A stretch of 48,569 nucleotides of DNA. It comes from Arthrobacter pascens (lineage in GTDB: Bacteria; Actinomycetota; Actinomycetes; Actinomycetales; Micrococcaceae). Shown here piece by piece: positions 26,008 to 34,185 of this stretch; within the stretch, counting starts at the first letter, position 1; every line of letters starts with the position of its first letter. Below the pieces are notes generated by a model, which saw only the letters and a program-made list of their open reading frames with translations, made no database searches and was not told the origin of the DNA. The DNA is taken from NCBI RefSeq assembly GCF_017052465.1, contig NZ_JAFHKT010000104.1, positions 1-48,569 on the forward strand. Reading direction: 5' to 3'. The position numbers were made by a program, and so were the translations under genes.

Positions 26008-26768
26008 GACTGTACGGTCTCTCCTTTAGGCTTCCAGCCGAGCTCGAGGGAGATGGACATGGTTGTCGCCAGAAGGTCAGGAACGCTGCGGCGGAGCTCT
26101 TCCAGGCCGGTCTTCTCCCGGAACGTTGTTATGGATATCGCGCCTGCGACGCGGTCTGCGTGATCCCATACGGGCGCTGCTATGCAGTTCGAGACGATGT
26201 CGAACTCGCCGTTGTCCTCAGCCCATCCTTGTGCGCGTACCGCTTCAAGACGCTTCACGAATTCGGACCTGGAAGTTATGGAGTTGGGCGTCCGTTGTTC
26301 GAACGTGGCGTTATCCAGAATGGACTCACGGCGGGCGTCATCAATGAACGCGAGAATGGCCTTGCTGACCCCGGCTGTGTGGATGACTACGAATCCGCCG
26401 ATTCTTGTGTTCAGGCTGATGGATTGTTCGGGTTCGACCTTATCGACGTAGACGATGCGGCTGGCTTCCGGTACGGCGAACTGAACGGTGTGGCCAAGGT
26501 GTTCACTGAGTCGGACAATGTGAGGGTGTACGACTGACCTGAGATCGAATTGTTCCAGGGCTGACTGTGCCAGGCCAGCCAGTCTGAAGCCGACACCGAA
26601 ATAGCCGCGCTCATCCGTCCGTACAAACCCCGCTTCGATCATGGTCTGCAGGATCCTAGATGCTGTTGTCCGGTGAACCCCTAGGTCCGCGGCGATGTCT
26701 TTCAGCGTCCGCGGGTGTTCACTGCAATATTCCAGAATCTGGATTGCCCGGGCTACCGTCTGCGACAT
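25986..26768 (-). CDS. IclR-family regulator of the sugar-acid locus
   Basis: A 260-residue regulator. N-terminal winged helix (VARAIQILEYCSEHPRTLKDIA, then LGVHRTTASRILQTMIEAG) and C-terminal IclR effector domain (about 75-250; TRIGGFVVIHTAGVSKAIL, then VSNCIAAPVWDHADRVAGAISI). IclR proteins bind a small organic acid and act as repressor or activator. It diverges from the MFS transporter operon with palindromes at 27025-27043 and 27132-27146 between them, and precedes gluconokinase on its own strand. A sugar acid such as gluconate or a hexuronate is the likely ligand. Confidence 0.9.
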   Translation of the reverse strand: MSQTVARAIQILEYCSEHPRTLKDIAADLGVHRTTASRILQTMIEAGFVRTDERGYFGVGFRLAGLAQSALEQFDLRSVVHPHIVRLSEHLGHTVQFAVPEASRIVYVDKVEPEQSISLNTRIGGFVVIHTAGVSKAILAFIDDARRESILDNATFEQRTPNSITSRSEFVKRLEAVRAQGWAEDNGEFDIVSNCIAAPVWDHADRVAGAISITTFREKTGLEELRRSVPDLLATTMSISLELGWKPKGETVQSWARATG

Positions 26769-27024
26769 GGTTTCTGCTCGATCCTGTGTTTTGGTGGTCG
26801 GTCGGGATTACGGCTCATCAGCTGATCAGGGTTCCCAGTTTAGACAGCAGCCCACTTGAGGTTGGCAGTATCACCGGGATTGCCTAGCGTTCTGGATCAG
26901 GCCCGCCAGTCAGATTAGGCCCTCTTGATACCGCAGCGCCCGTTCCCCGGCAGGCAAAGGGACAACCACCACGCTTGCCTCGAGAAAATCCTGCATCATC
27001 TCGCCGATCGACACTGGTGCAACA

Positions 27025-27043
27025 TATGCACATCATGTGTATA
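27025..27043. promoter_or_regulatory. candidate IclR operator 1
   Basis: TATGCACATCATGTGTATA is a 19-bp palindrome with one mismatched pair around a central C. It lies in the 453-bp gap (26769-27221) between the divergent IclR and MFS genes; no gene is visible in that gap. Confidence 0.6.
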
Positions 27044-27131
27044 AATCTACGATCTTAGTCGAATGGAGGTCAAGACGGGGCGACATTCCGGAGTGCCCAT
27101 GACCGAAGAGCGCGCGCTTCTTGCACATGCC

Positions 27132-27146
27132 GTGCATATGGTGCAC
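27132..27146. promoter_or_regulatory. candidate IclR operator 2
   Basis: GTGCATATGGTGCAC has perfect 5-bp arms (GTGCA, TGCAC) and shares TGCA/CATATG elements with operator 1. It lies 76 bp upstream of the transporter start codon. Confidence 0.5.
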
Positions 27147-27221
27147 ACTTCCATGTGTACGACGAGTCGTGGGATCGCCAAATGATCCGTTGCGGCTTTG
27201 AATTAAGCCAAAGGAGTCTTG

Positions 27222-28595
27222 ATGAAGACATTGATTTCAGCCAGGCAGCGCCCCGCCCAGCTCACGTTCGGGGAGCTTGGCGACCGGACCCTGGCCAAGG
27301 TGCGTCGCCGGATCATCCCTGTGATCTGCCTTCTATATTTCGTCGCATTTTTGGACCGGAACAACGTCGGTTTTGCGAAACTGACGATGAGCGAAGACAT
27401 CGGCCTGACTGCCTCCGCCTACGGCCTTGGTGCCGGCATCTTCTTTATTGGGTATGCCCTGTTCGAAGTCCCGAGCAATGGAGGCATGTACAGGTTCGGG
27501 GCGAGGAAGTGGATCGCCCGGATCCTGGTCAGCTGGGGCATCTGCGCCACCGCCATGGCGCTGGTCAGCGGTGAGACGACGTTTTACGTGATCCGTTTCC
27601 TGCTCGGAGCCGCCGAAGCCGGCTTCTTTCCTGCCGTCGTCTTCTACCTCACCCTGTGGTTCCCGGCGGCCCAGCGGGTAACCGTACTCGGACTGTTCAT
27701 CCTCGCGCAGCCGGTATCCAACGCCATCGGCGCACCTCTCTCGGGATTGCTACTGAACCTGGACGGGTTGCTGGGCCTCCACGGATGGCAGTGGCTATAC
27801 ATTATTGAAGGCATCCCCGCCATCATCCTGGGGTTCATGGCTCCACGGTTACTGACCGACCGTCCGGAAGAGGCCCACTGGCTTAGGCCGGACGAACGTA
27901 GCTGGCTGAGTACGACCATGGCCAACGAACTGGCCGAGAAGCAGCGCAGCGGATCGCACAGCTTCCTGGACGGGCTCAAAGACCGCCGCGCCCTCGTGTA
28001 TGCGTTCCTGAACTTTGGCATGGTCTGCGGCATCTACGGCTTTGGTTTGTGGCTTCCCACAGTGGTGGCCGGACTGGGCAAGCTCGATCCCGCACAAGTC
28101 GGCTTCATCGTCGTCATACCCTACGCCGCAGCAACGTTCTTCGTCTTCTACTGGAGCCGCCGGTCCGACAGGACCGGCAAACGCGCAGCCCACGCCAGCA
28201 TCAGCATGCTCATCGCAGCATTCGGGCTGACCGGGGCCGCGTTCCTCCTCCCGCTCAACCCTGTCGCAGCACTGCTATTCCTCACGATCGCCGCCATGGG
28301 CGTCTTCTCTGCAACAGCACCCCTCCTCTCCATGCCATCAGCCGCATTGGGCGGCGCCGCCGCAGCAGCAGGCCTGGCGCTGGTCAACTCCATAGGAAAC
28401 GTTGGAGGGTTCGTAGCCCCCTACGCCGTCGGGCTGCTCAACGACGCAACACACAGCAACCTTGCCGGCCTGCTCTTCCTCGCTGCATGCCTGGTAATCA
28501 CCGCCGTCGCGACTTTCCTCTACGCCCGGAACCGGCCCGAAGGCACAGCCACTCCCAGCGCCGTCGCAGCAGCCGAACTAGCCAAAACCAATTAG
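27222..28595 (+). CDS. MFS anion:cation symporter, sugar-acid uptake (GudP/ACS-like)
   Basis: A 457-residue transporter with about 12 helices. Signatures of the ACS group: ICLLYFVAFLDRNNVGFAKL in the first helix, FFIGYALFEVPSNGGMYRFGARKWIAR for helices 2-3, and RFLLGAAEAGFFPAVVFYLTLWFP for helices 4-5. This group imports glucarate, galactonate, hexuronates or tartrate with protons. ATG at 27222 has AAAGGAG upstream; the codon before it is an in-frame TTG. It is the first gene of an operon with an SDR and an RbsD/FucU protein. Confidence 0.9.
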   Translation: MKTLISARQRPAQLTFGELGDRTLAKVRRRIIPVICLLYFVAFLDRNNVGFAKLTMSEDIGLTASAYGLGAGIFFIGYALFEVPSNGGMYRFGARKWIARILVSWGICATAMALVSGETTFYVIRFLLGAAEAGFFPAVVFYLTLWFPAAQRVTVLGLFILAQPVSNAIGAPLSGLLLNLDGLLGLHGWQWLYIIEGIPAIILGFMAPRLLTDRPEEAHWLRPDERSWLSTTMANELAEKQRSGSHSFLDGLKDRRALVYAFLNFGMVCGIYGFGLWLPTVVAGLGKLDPAQVGFIVVIPYAAATFFVFYWSRRSDRTGKRAAHASISMLIAAFGLTGAAFLLPLNPVAALLFLTIAAMGVFSATAPLLSMPSAALGGAAAAAGLALVNSIGNVGGFVAPYAVGLLNDATHSNLAGLLFLAACLVITAVATFLYARNRPEGTATPSAVAAAELAKTN

Positions 28596-28635
28596 CCCAG
28601 CCGAGAACCGGCTGGCATGAAAGGAACAAGTCAAC

Positions 28636-29397
28636 GTGTTTGAACAGTCACTGCGCGGAAAGACCGCTCTGATTACAGGCGGAGGCACCGGCATAGGACA
28701 AGGCATTGCCCTGGCCATCGCCAAGGCCGGGGCCAGGATCGCCATCACCTACAACAACCACAAACCCGATCAGGATTTCGCCGATGAGGTGGAACGCCAC
28801 TCGGGACACCCCCTTACCTCCCTGCAGTTGGATGCGACCATCGAAACAGAAGTCCAGCGGGCGGTGGAAGTCCTCGGCCGTGACTTCGGACGGCTGGATA
28901 TTCTCGTCAACAATGTCGGCGGCCTCATTCAGCGTTCGGCCATCGGTGACATGGACTTCAAACTCTGGAAGGAGGTTCTGGCCGTCAACCTGGACAGCAC
29001 CTTCCTGATGACCCACTTCGCCCTGCCATTGATCAACGGCGGCGGCCGCATCATCAATGTCGCCTCGTTGGCAGGACGCAACGGCGGACACGCCGGTGCG
29101 ACAGCCTACGCCACGTCCAAAGCCGCTATCTTTGGCTTCACCCGTGGGCTTTCAAAAGAAATGGCATCGTCCGGTATCACCGTCAATGCCCTGGCCCCTG
29201 GCTTCATCGAAGCGACACCCTTCCATGACACCTTCACCACCGCGGAGTCCAAAGCCGCCACGATCGAGACGATCCCGCTCGGACGGGCAGGAGTTCCCGA
29301 AGATGTAGCAGGCGCGGCGTTATGGCTTGCGTCCGAGCACGCACGCTTCATCACGGGCACCGTTGTCGACATCAACGGCGGCCAGTACTTCGCATGA
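28636..29397 (+). CDS. SDR oxidoreductase of the sugar-acid operon
   Basis: A 253-residue classical SDR: TGGGTGIG (14-21), NNVG (92-95), catalytic Ser144, Tyr158 and Lys162 (YATSK), and the C-terminal TGTVVDINGG. It resembles 3-oxoacyl-reductase-like or gluconate 5-dehydrogenase-like enzymes. GTG start with AAGGA about 9 bases upstream. It sits between the sugar-acid importer and an RbsD/FucU protein, with which it shares an ATGA overlap, so oxidation or reduction of a sugar or sugar acid is likely. Tyr39 and Asn40 after the second strand do not settle the NAD/NADP preference. Confidence 0.88.
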   Translation: MFEQSLRGKTALITGGGTGIGQGIALAIAKAGARIAITYNNHKPDQDFADEVERHSGHPLTSLQLDATIETEVQRAVEVLGRDFGRLDILVNNVGGLIQRSAIGDMDFKLWKEVLAVNLDSTFLMTHFALPLINGGGRIINVASLAGRNGGHAGATAYATSKAAIFGFTRGLSKEMASSGITVNALAPGFIEATPFHDTFTTAESKAATIETIPLGRAGVPEDVAGAALWLASEHARFITGTVVDINGGQYFA

Positions 29398-29819
29398 TCA
29401 CCGGACAACTGACGCATCCACGCATCATCTCCGCTCTGGCTGCCGCCGGCCACGGCGCCACCGTCCTGATCACAGACGGACACTATTCAGCAGCGACCGC
29501 TGTCGGCCCAAATGCAGAAACCGTGTACCTGAACCTGGAGGCGGACTTTCCGACAGTGCCCCAGGTCCTACGCGCCGTCCTGGGCACGGTCCGTGTCGAA
29601 AAACTGACGCGGATCACTCCCACCGGGGACGCAACTCCGTGTCTTGTTCATGCAGAAGTCGATGACCTAATGCCCGAAGGCACCGAAACGGAGTTCGTGG
29701 ATCGATTCGGATTCTATGACCTCGCCAGGTCACAGAATCTTGCCTTGTGCGTCGTGACGGGAGATTCACGGCGGTTCGCGAACGCGTTGCTGACCGTGGG
29801 CGTACTCCAGAAGGGCTAA
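29394..29819 (+). CDS. RbsD/FucU family sugar mutarotase-like protein
   Basis: A 141-residue protein of the RbsD/FucU family, which interconverts sugar anomers or ring forms. Conserved His20 (AAAGHGATVLITDGHY) and Asp28 match the catalytic region, and LTHPRIISALAAAGHG is the usual opening. It starts within the stop codon of the SDR gene (ATGA). The RbsD members act on pyranose/furanose forms of ribose and FucU on fucose; here, beside a sugar-acid transporter, the substrate is uncertain. Confidence 0.85.
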   Translation: MITGQLTHPRIISALAAAGHGATVLITDGHYSAATAVGPNAETVYLNLEADFPTVPQVLRAVLGTVRVEKLTRITPTGDATPCLVHAEVDDLMPEGTETEFVDRFGFYDLARSQNLALCVVTGDSRRFANALLTVGVLQKG

Positions 29820-30080
29820 CGCTGAAGGTACGTCTGACGCCAATAACCAGGAACGGTTTCTCCACGCGGCATGCAGACGCTCTCGAGGCTCCCGGTCGGT
29901 CTGCAATCATGAGCGAACGGGTGACCGTGCCGGTCACAGGTAGTGGCTGCTGTGCCCGGCACGGTGTTCTCCTGTCTTCCCACTGAGGGAAGCTCCATCG
30001 GCGTCTCTGCCGTACGCTTCGTGCCGGCCGGCTAATTGGCGTGAAAGCCAAGACCCGAAGGATCCAAATGAAAGGCCATA

Positions 30081-30317
30081 ATGTCGGCTTTCTCTGAATG
30101 CAAAATCCAACCCACCACCCGGCGCGGCCTTGAAGAACAGCTTGAAGAAGCCGTCTGGCAACTCCAGCAACTGGCCCGGCACACAAAAGCGCACGGAATT
30201 CTTGTCACCAGGCACCGGCACGATCACTACACCGTGGCCCTTTCCGAAACCGTTCCATACGGAACGTCCCAGGAACTTGATCAATGGCTTGGATGCTCAT
30301 CGCTGGTGGAAAGATGA
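30081..30317 (+). CDS. small hypothetical protein
   Basis: A 78-residue soluble protein. An N-terminal amphipathic helix (TRRGLEEQLEEAVWQLQQLARHTKAHG) is followed by a beta-like segment (ILVTRHRHDHYTVALSETVPYG). GAAAGG lies upstream of the ATG. The preceding 260 bp (29820-30080) has no gene. Family not recognised, but codon use and the start site support a real gene. Confidence 0.6.
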   Translation: MSAFSECKIQPTTRRGLEEQLEEAVWQLQQLARHTKAHGILVTRHRHDHYTVALSETVPYGTSQELDQWLGCSSLVER

Positions 30318-30354
30318 AGCGGATGGGGACCGCCAACGAAGACTAGAACCTGGC

Positions 30355-30534
30355 ACGACGAGCGTATTCGCATTCGACCATGGCGACCAGTACCCCAAGG
30401 ATGCGTTCCCAACACAGACGGTCTACGGGAATACCGCGGGCCCCGAACTGCGGCTTATCACGTGTGATGGTTATGATCCGGAAACAGGTCTGTTCGACGA
30501 CAATTACGTGATCTACGCAAAGCTTGTCGCTTGA
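30355..30534 (+). pseudogene. sortase (class E/F type) C-terminal remnant
   Basis: About 58 residues match the end of an actinobacterial sortase: GDQYPKDAFPTQTVYG, then ELRLITCDG with the catalytic Cys codon at 30463-30465, then DPETGLFDDNYVIYAKL. The catalytic His and the first ~150 residues (signal anchor and barrel start) are absent; upstream sequence belongs to another frame and is not sortase-like. A gene fragment, presumably left by deletion. Confidence 0.7.
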
Positions 30535-30715
30535 AACCACGCCGATCGAAGCAACAACCTGATGCACGGAATGAGCTACGGATAGTGGAGCCATTCCCTG
30601 CCGCCGTCACAGGCCACTCCGGAGTGTGATGGCGGCACGGAAGCTCCTCCCTTGTGACTGCCCCGCCACGGCAGTACCATCCCCTCACCTGATGGCTCCG
30701 TGGAAGTGGGCACCA

Positions 30716-31753
30716 ATGCTCGACACTGCGCGCAACACAAGGGCCGGCGGACTCCGCGACCTGGTGACAGAGCTCCTGGGCCTGTGGCTGCTGCTGGCCG
30801 TGTTCCTGGACGGCTGGGCGCACCTCAACGTCCCCAGCCTGGAAACCTTCTTCACCCCATGGCACGCGGCCCTCTACTCCGGCATGGTGGCCACGGCCGC
30901 GTGGACCGCCGTCGTGATCTGGCGGAACAGGGCGCCCGGGCAGCCGCTGTGGCAGGCCGCTCCGCCCGGCTACCGCGGAACCGCGGTAGGGGTAATCCTC
31001 TTTGCCACCGCCGGCGGGCTGGACCTGCTGTGGCACGAACTGCTGGGCATCGAAGTCTCGCTGGATGCCCTGGTCAGCCCCACCCACCTGCTGCTCGGTT
31101 TCAGCCTCTTCCTCATCCTCGGCACCGCGGTCCGCAGCGCCCGCGCGGCCAGCCACCCCGGGAACTTTGCGTGGACCCCGGCGGCGCTGTTCGCCGTCGT
31201 CCTCTTGACCGGGCTAGGGGCGTTCTTCCTCATCTACTGCTCCGCCTTCGTCCGGCCGGGACCGACGGCCCTCTTCACGCCAATGCCGGTGGGGACGCCC
31301 GGGCGCATCCAGTCTGAGATGCCGGTGGTCATCGCCCTGGCGAGCTACCTGCTGACCACGGCTCTGATCATCGCACCCTTCCTCTTCACACTCTCCGCAG
31401 CCCGGCGCCCCGCCCGCGGGATCGTCACCATGCTGGTCGTTGCGGCGGCCTGGCTGCCCGTCGCGATGGTGGGCCTGCGACCGTTCGCCATCGCCGGAGC
31501 AGCCGGAGCCACCGTGGCCGCCGTGGTGGCTGACCTGCTGCTGGCCACGGCACCGGACGCCTGGCTAAGCCGGCGGCTGCCCGGGGTCGCGGCAGGCATC
31601 GCGGCGCTCCTGTGGACGGGCCAGCTCGTCGCCTTCGCGGTGACGGATGCGATCCGCTGGCCGCCATCACTCTGGTTGGGGGCTGTGGTGCTGAGCACCG
31701 CAGCAGCCGCCGGCCTTGCCGCCCTCAGTTCCTGGGGCCCGGCGCGCTCCTGA
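30716..31753 (+). CDS. polytopic membrane protein, unknown
   Basis: A 345-residue integral membrane protein with about nine hydrophobic segments (for example LLGLWLLLAVFLDGWAHL at the start, VGVILFATAGGLDLLWHELLG, PAALFAVVLLTGLGAFFLIYC and IAALLWTGQLVAFAVTDAIRW). Intramembrane His and Asp residues (DGWAHLN, DLLWHELLG, PTHLLLGFSLF) hint at metal binding or proton transfer. The ATG at 30716 is chosen; a Met eight codons earlier is possible. No family recognised. It is the gene directly ahead of the first LacI regulator. Confidence 0.7.
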   Translation: MLDTARNTRAGGLRDLVTELLGLWLLLAVFLDGWAHLNVPSLETFFTPWHAALYSGMVATAAWTAVVIWRNRAPGQPLWQAAPPGYRGTAVGVILFATAGGLDLLWHELLGIEVSLDALVSPTHLLLGFSLFLILGTAVRSARAASHPGNFAWTPAALFAVVLLTGLGAFFLIYCSAFVRPGPTALFTPMPVGTPGRIQSEMPVVIALASYLLTTALIIAPFLFTLSAARRPARGIVTMLVVAAAWLPVAMVGLRPFAIAGAAGATVAAVVADLLLATAPDAWLSRRLPGVAAGIAALLWTGQLVAFAVTDAIRWPPSLWLGAVVLSTAAAAGLAALSSWGPARS

Positions 31754-31802
31754 AGCCCTGTGCCCGCTCCCGGGCGCCCGTCTGTAGACTGGCGGAGGCG
31801 GG

Positions 31803-31817
31803 CGCGAAACGTTCGCG
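31803..31817. promoter_or_regulatory. LacI-family operator upstream of lacI paralogue 1
   Basis: CGCGAAACGTTCGCG has perfect 6-bp arms around ACG. The element CGAAACGTTCGCG is shared exactly with the promoter region of the second LacI gene (33046-33058), so both regulators may bind both sites. Confidence 0.65.
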
Positions 31818-31843
31818 TAAACGATTCTCCGAGGGCGGCGACG

Positions 31844-32848
31844 ATGACGACGATGGTAAAAGTGGCCCAGCTTGCCGGGGTGTCCATCTCCACTGTTTCC
31901 CATGTCCTGAACGGCACCAGGCACGTCGGCGACGAGACGCGGCAGCGCGTCCTCAAGGCCATCGAGGAAACCTCCTACCGCCAGGACGCGCTGGCCCGCG
32001 CCATGCGGCGCTCCCGGACGGACAGCATCGGCCTGATCGTTTCCGACGGCGGCGAGCCGGCTTTCGCCGAGATGATCCGCGGCGTGGAGGAAACCGCCGC
32101 CAACCAGGGCATCACCCTCCTCCTGGCCAATTCCGCCGAAGACCCTCAGCGCGAGGCCCGCGCCGTCGAGGCCCTCCTGGAACGCAGGGTGGACGGCCTC
32201 ATCCTGGCCCGCGCCGCCGGCTCCGGCCCGGAGGCCCTGGCGGAGTTCGCCAACCGGGACACGCCGCTGGTGCTGATGGACCGGCTGTCCGAGGACCCCT
32301 TTGACCAGGTGGGCGTTGAAAACACCGTGCCCATCACGGAACTGGTGGAGCACCTCACGTCGCAGGGCCATGAGCGGATACTGCTCGTGGCTGGGGACAC
32401 CCGGGTGTCCACACTGCGGGAACGGCACCGCGCCTTCCAGGACGCCATGACGGCGGCCGGCATCCCACCGTCGGACCAGCTCACGGTCACCGCCGCCGGA
32501 CAGGCAGAGTCCGACGCCGGGATAGAGGACGCGCTGTCGGCGGCCGCCCCGCCCACCGCCGTCATCGCGTGCAGCACGGTACTGGCTGCAGCCGCGCTGC
32601 GGCGCATCCAGCAGCGGGGGCTGCGGATGCCCGAGGACATCGCCTTCGCGGCGTTCGACGGCTTCGCCTATGCGGACCTGTTCGAGCCCCAGCTCACCAC
32701 CGTCCGGCAGCCGGCGTTCCAGGTCGGCGCCACGGCCGCCGAGCTGCTGACCCGGCGCATCGCCGACAAGTCGGCCGAGACCTCCGTTGTCCGGCTGGCG
32801 CCGACGATCGAATACCGGGCCTCGACCGGCTCCACCCCGGCCTCCTAA
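31844..32848 (+). CDS. LacI-family regulator, paralogue 1
   Basis: A 334-residue regulator. The N-terminal HTH is VKVAQLAGVSISTVSHVLNGTR, the hinge region includes LARAMRRSRTDSIGLIVSD, and the C-terminal domain is a full sugar-binding fold (ANSAEDPQREARAVEAL, AACSTVLAA-like region, DIAFAAFDGFAYADLFEPQLTTVRQP). GAGGGCGG lies upstream of the ATG. The protein is closely similar along its length to the LacI at 33085-34080; for instance both have LTTVRQPAFQ or ITTVRQPAFQ near the end. It has an operator in its promoter region. Probably a fructan-related sensor regulating itself and perhaps its paralogue. Confidence 0.9.
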   Translation: MTTMVKVAQLAGVSISTVSHVLNGTRHVGDETRQRVLKAIEETSYRQDALARAMRRSRTDSIGLIVSDGGEPAFAEMIRGVEETAANQGITLLLANSAEDPQREARAVEALLERRVDGLILARAAGSGPEALAEFANRDTPLVLMDRLSEDPFDQVGVENTVPITELVEHLTSQGHERILLVAGDTRVSTLRERHRAFQDAMTAAGIPPSDQLTVTAAGQAESDAGIEDALSAAAPPTAVIACSTVLAAAALRRIQQRGLRMPEDIAFAAFDGFAYADLFEPQLTTVRQPAFQVGATAAELLTRRIADKSAETSVVRLAPTIEYRASTGSTPAS

Positions 32849-32858
32849 ACCGCCCCGA

Positions 32859-32913
32859 GCGCGAACGTACACTTGAGGCCCCCGCTTTTGGGGCCTCAAG
32901 TGTACGTTCGCGC
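32859..32913. repeat. perfect 24-bp inverted repeat (hairpin)
   Basis: Arms at 32859-32882 (GCGCGAACGTACACTTGAGG, then CCCC) and 32890-32913 pair perfectly over 24 bp around a 7-base loop CGCTTTT. It starts 10 bp after the LacI stop codon, so it should act as a terminator, but it is much longer than typical and looks like a repetitive extragenic hairpin element. Confidence 0.8.
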
Positions 32914-32935
32914 AATCGGCTTCTGCGGCGGCGCA

Positions 32936-32981
32936 CCTACCGGCGGCCGCGCACGGCGGCGCCGCCCCTACCGGCGGCCGC
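32936..32981 (+). repeat. short direct repeat
   Basis: CCTACCGGCGGCCGC occurs at 32936-32950 and again at 32967-32981. No function can be assigned; it lies between the hairpin and the promoter of the second LacI gene. Confidence 0.5.
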
Positions 32982-33016
32982 AACGCACTGACTTTCAGAA
33001 TCTTTCATGTGACCCA

Positions 33017-33069
33017 TTGCACATCGAAACGTTTGTCTCTACTATCGAAACGTTCGCGCAATCGTTTCG
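33017..33069 (+). promoter_or_regulatory. promoter with two LacI operators, head of the fructan operon
   Basis: TTGCAC (33017-33022), a 17-bp spacer and TACTAT (33040-33045) form a strong promoter. Operator 1, TCGAAACGTTTG (33024-33035), lies inside the spacer. Operator 2 starts right after the -10: CGAAACG (33046-33052) and CGTTTCG (33063-33069) are perfect inverted arms, and CGAAACGTTCGCG is shared with 31803-31817. Occupancy would occlude polymerase. No separate promoter operator was found ahead of the ABC genes, so they probably share this one. Confidence 0.75.
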
Positions 33070-33084
33070 CTAGAAGGAGTCGCA

Positions 33085-34080
33085 GTGGCAACCATCGTCG
33101 ATGTCGCATCACTTGCAGGCGTTTCGACGTCCACTGTGTCGCACGTCCTCAACGAGACACGGCACGTTGAACCGGAGACCAAGGCCCGCGTCATCAGTGC
33201 GGTGCAGGCCACCGGCTACCGGCGGGACGCACTGGCCCGCTCCATGCGCCGCGCCAGGACGGACTCCATCGGCCTGGTTGTCTCAGACGCCGGGGAGCCT
33301 GCCTTCGCGGACATGGTGCACGGGGTGGAAGAGGCCGCGGCACAGCACGGCCTGTCCCTGCTGCTGGCCAACTCGGCGGAAGATCCCGCCAGGGAACGCG
33401 CTGCGGTGGAGGCACTCCTGGACCGCCGCGTCGATGGCCTGATCATCGCGCGGGCAGCCGGGTCACGGGCCGGGCTGCTTGAGCGGATCCGCAACGAGAA
33501 GAAGCCCCTGGTCCTGTTGGACCGGCTCGCGGACCTGGACGTGGACCAGGTGGGGGTGAACAACCAGTCCGCCATGGCAGCCCTGGTTGAGCACCTCACG
33601 GACCGCGGCCACGAACGGATCATGCTCGTCTCCGGGGACCTGCGGGTCTCCTCGCTCCGCGAGCGCCATGACGGTTTCCGCGCCGCCATGCTGCAGCGGG
33701 GCCTGGAGGTGCCGGACAGCCTGCTGTGCGAAGGCACGGTCACGGCGGCGGCAACGTTTGACCGGGTCCGGCCGCTGCTGGGCGACTCCGCCGCGGGTCC
33801 GACGGCGATCCTGGCCTGCAGCACCCTGCTGGCGGCAGGGGCCCTGCGTGCCGTCCAGCACGAAGGGCTGCAGGTTCCCGGGACCATGGCATTCGCCACG
33901 TTTGACGGCTTTACCTACTCGGACCTGTTCCAGCCCCAGATCACCACCGTACGCCAGCCGGCGTTCCAGCTTGGCGAGAGCGCCGTGGGTCTACTCATGC
34001 GGCGCCTCGAGACCCCCTCCGCCCCCACCAAGATCCTTCGACTCGAATCAGAGATCGAATTCCGCCGCTCCACCGACTGA
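33085..34080 (+). CDS. LacI-family regulator, paralogue 2 (fructan operon)
   Basis: A 331-residue regulator: HTH VDVASLAGVSTSTVSHVLNETR, hinge LARSMRRARTDSIGLVVSD, complete sugar-binding C-domain. GTG start after AGAAGGAG. It is a clear paralogue of the preceding LacI (same order of motifs, shared DLRVSSLRERH-type segment). It is the first gene of the likely ABC-GH172-GH32 operon (105 bp to the binding protein gene), and two operators overlap its promoter. Expected: repression lifted by a fructo-oligosaccharide or difructose anhydride. Confidence 0.9.
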   Translation: MATIVDVASLAGVSTSTVSHVLNETRHVEPETKARVISAVQATGYRRDALARSMRRARTDSIGLVVSDAGEPAFADMVHGVEEAAAQHGLSLLLANSAEDPARERAAVEALLDRRVDGLIIARAAGSRAGLLERIRNEKKPLVLLDRLADLDVDQVGVNNQSAMAALVEHLTDRGHERIMLVSGDLRVSSLRERHDGFRAAMLQRGLEVPDSLLCEGTVTAAATFDRVRPLLGDSAAGPTAILACSTLLAAGALRAVQHEGLQVPGTMAFATFDGFTYSDLFQPQITTVRQPAFQLGESAVGLLMRRLETPSAPTKILRLESEIEFRRSTD

Positions 34081-34185
34081 CAGCTCCACCGATTCACAGC
34101 TCTACCAGCCAGGCCCCAAAACTGCTGTACAAACCCCAACGCATCCCATCAGCGCACCCCCGCGCCGCATGCAAAGGAGCATCAC

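Noticed and set aside
29747..29986. A 79-residue frame overlapping the end of the RbsD/FucU gene
   Set aside because: It overlaps a recognised gene in another frame, has no ribosome-binding site and no family.
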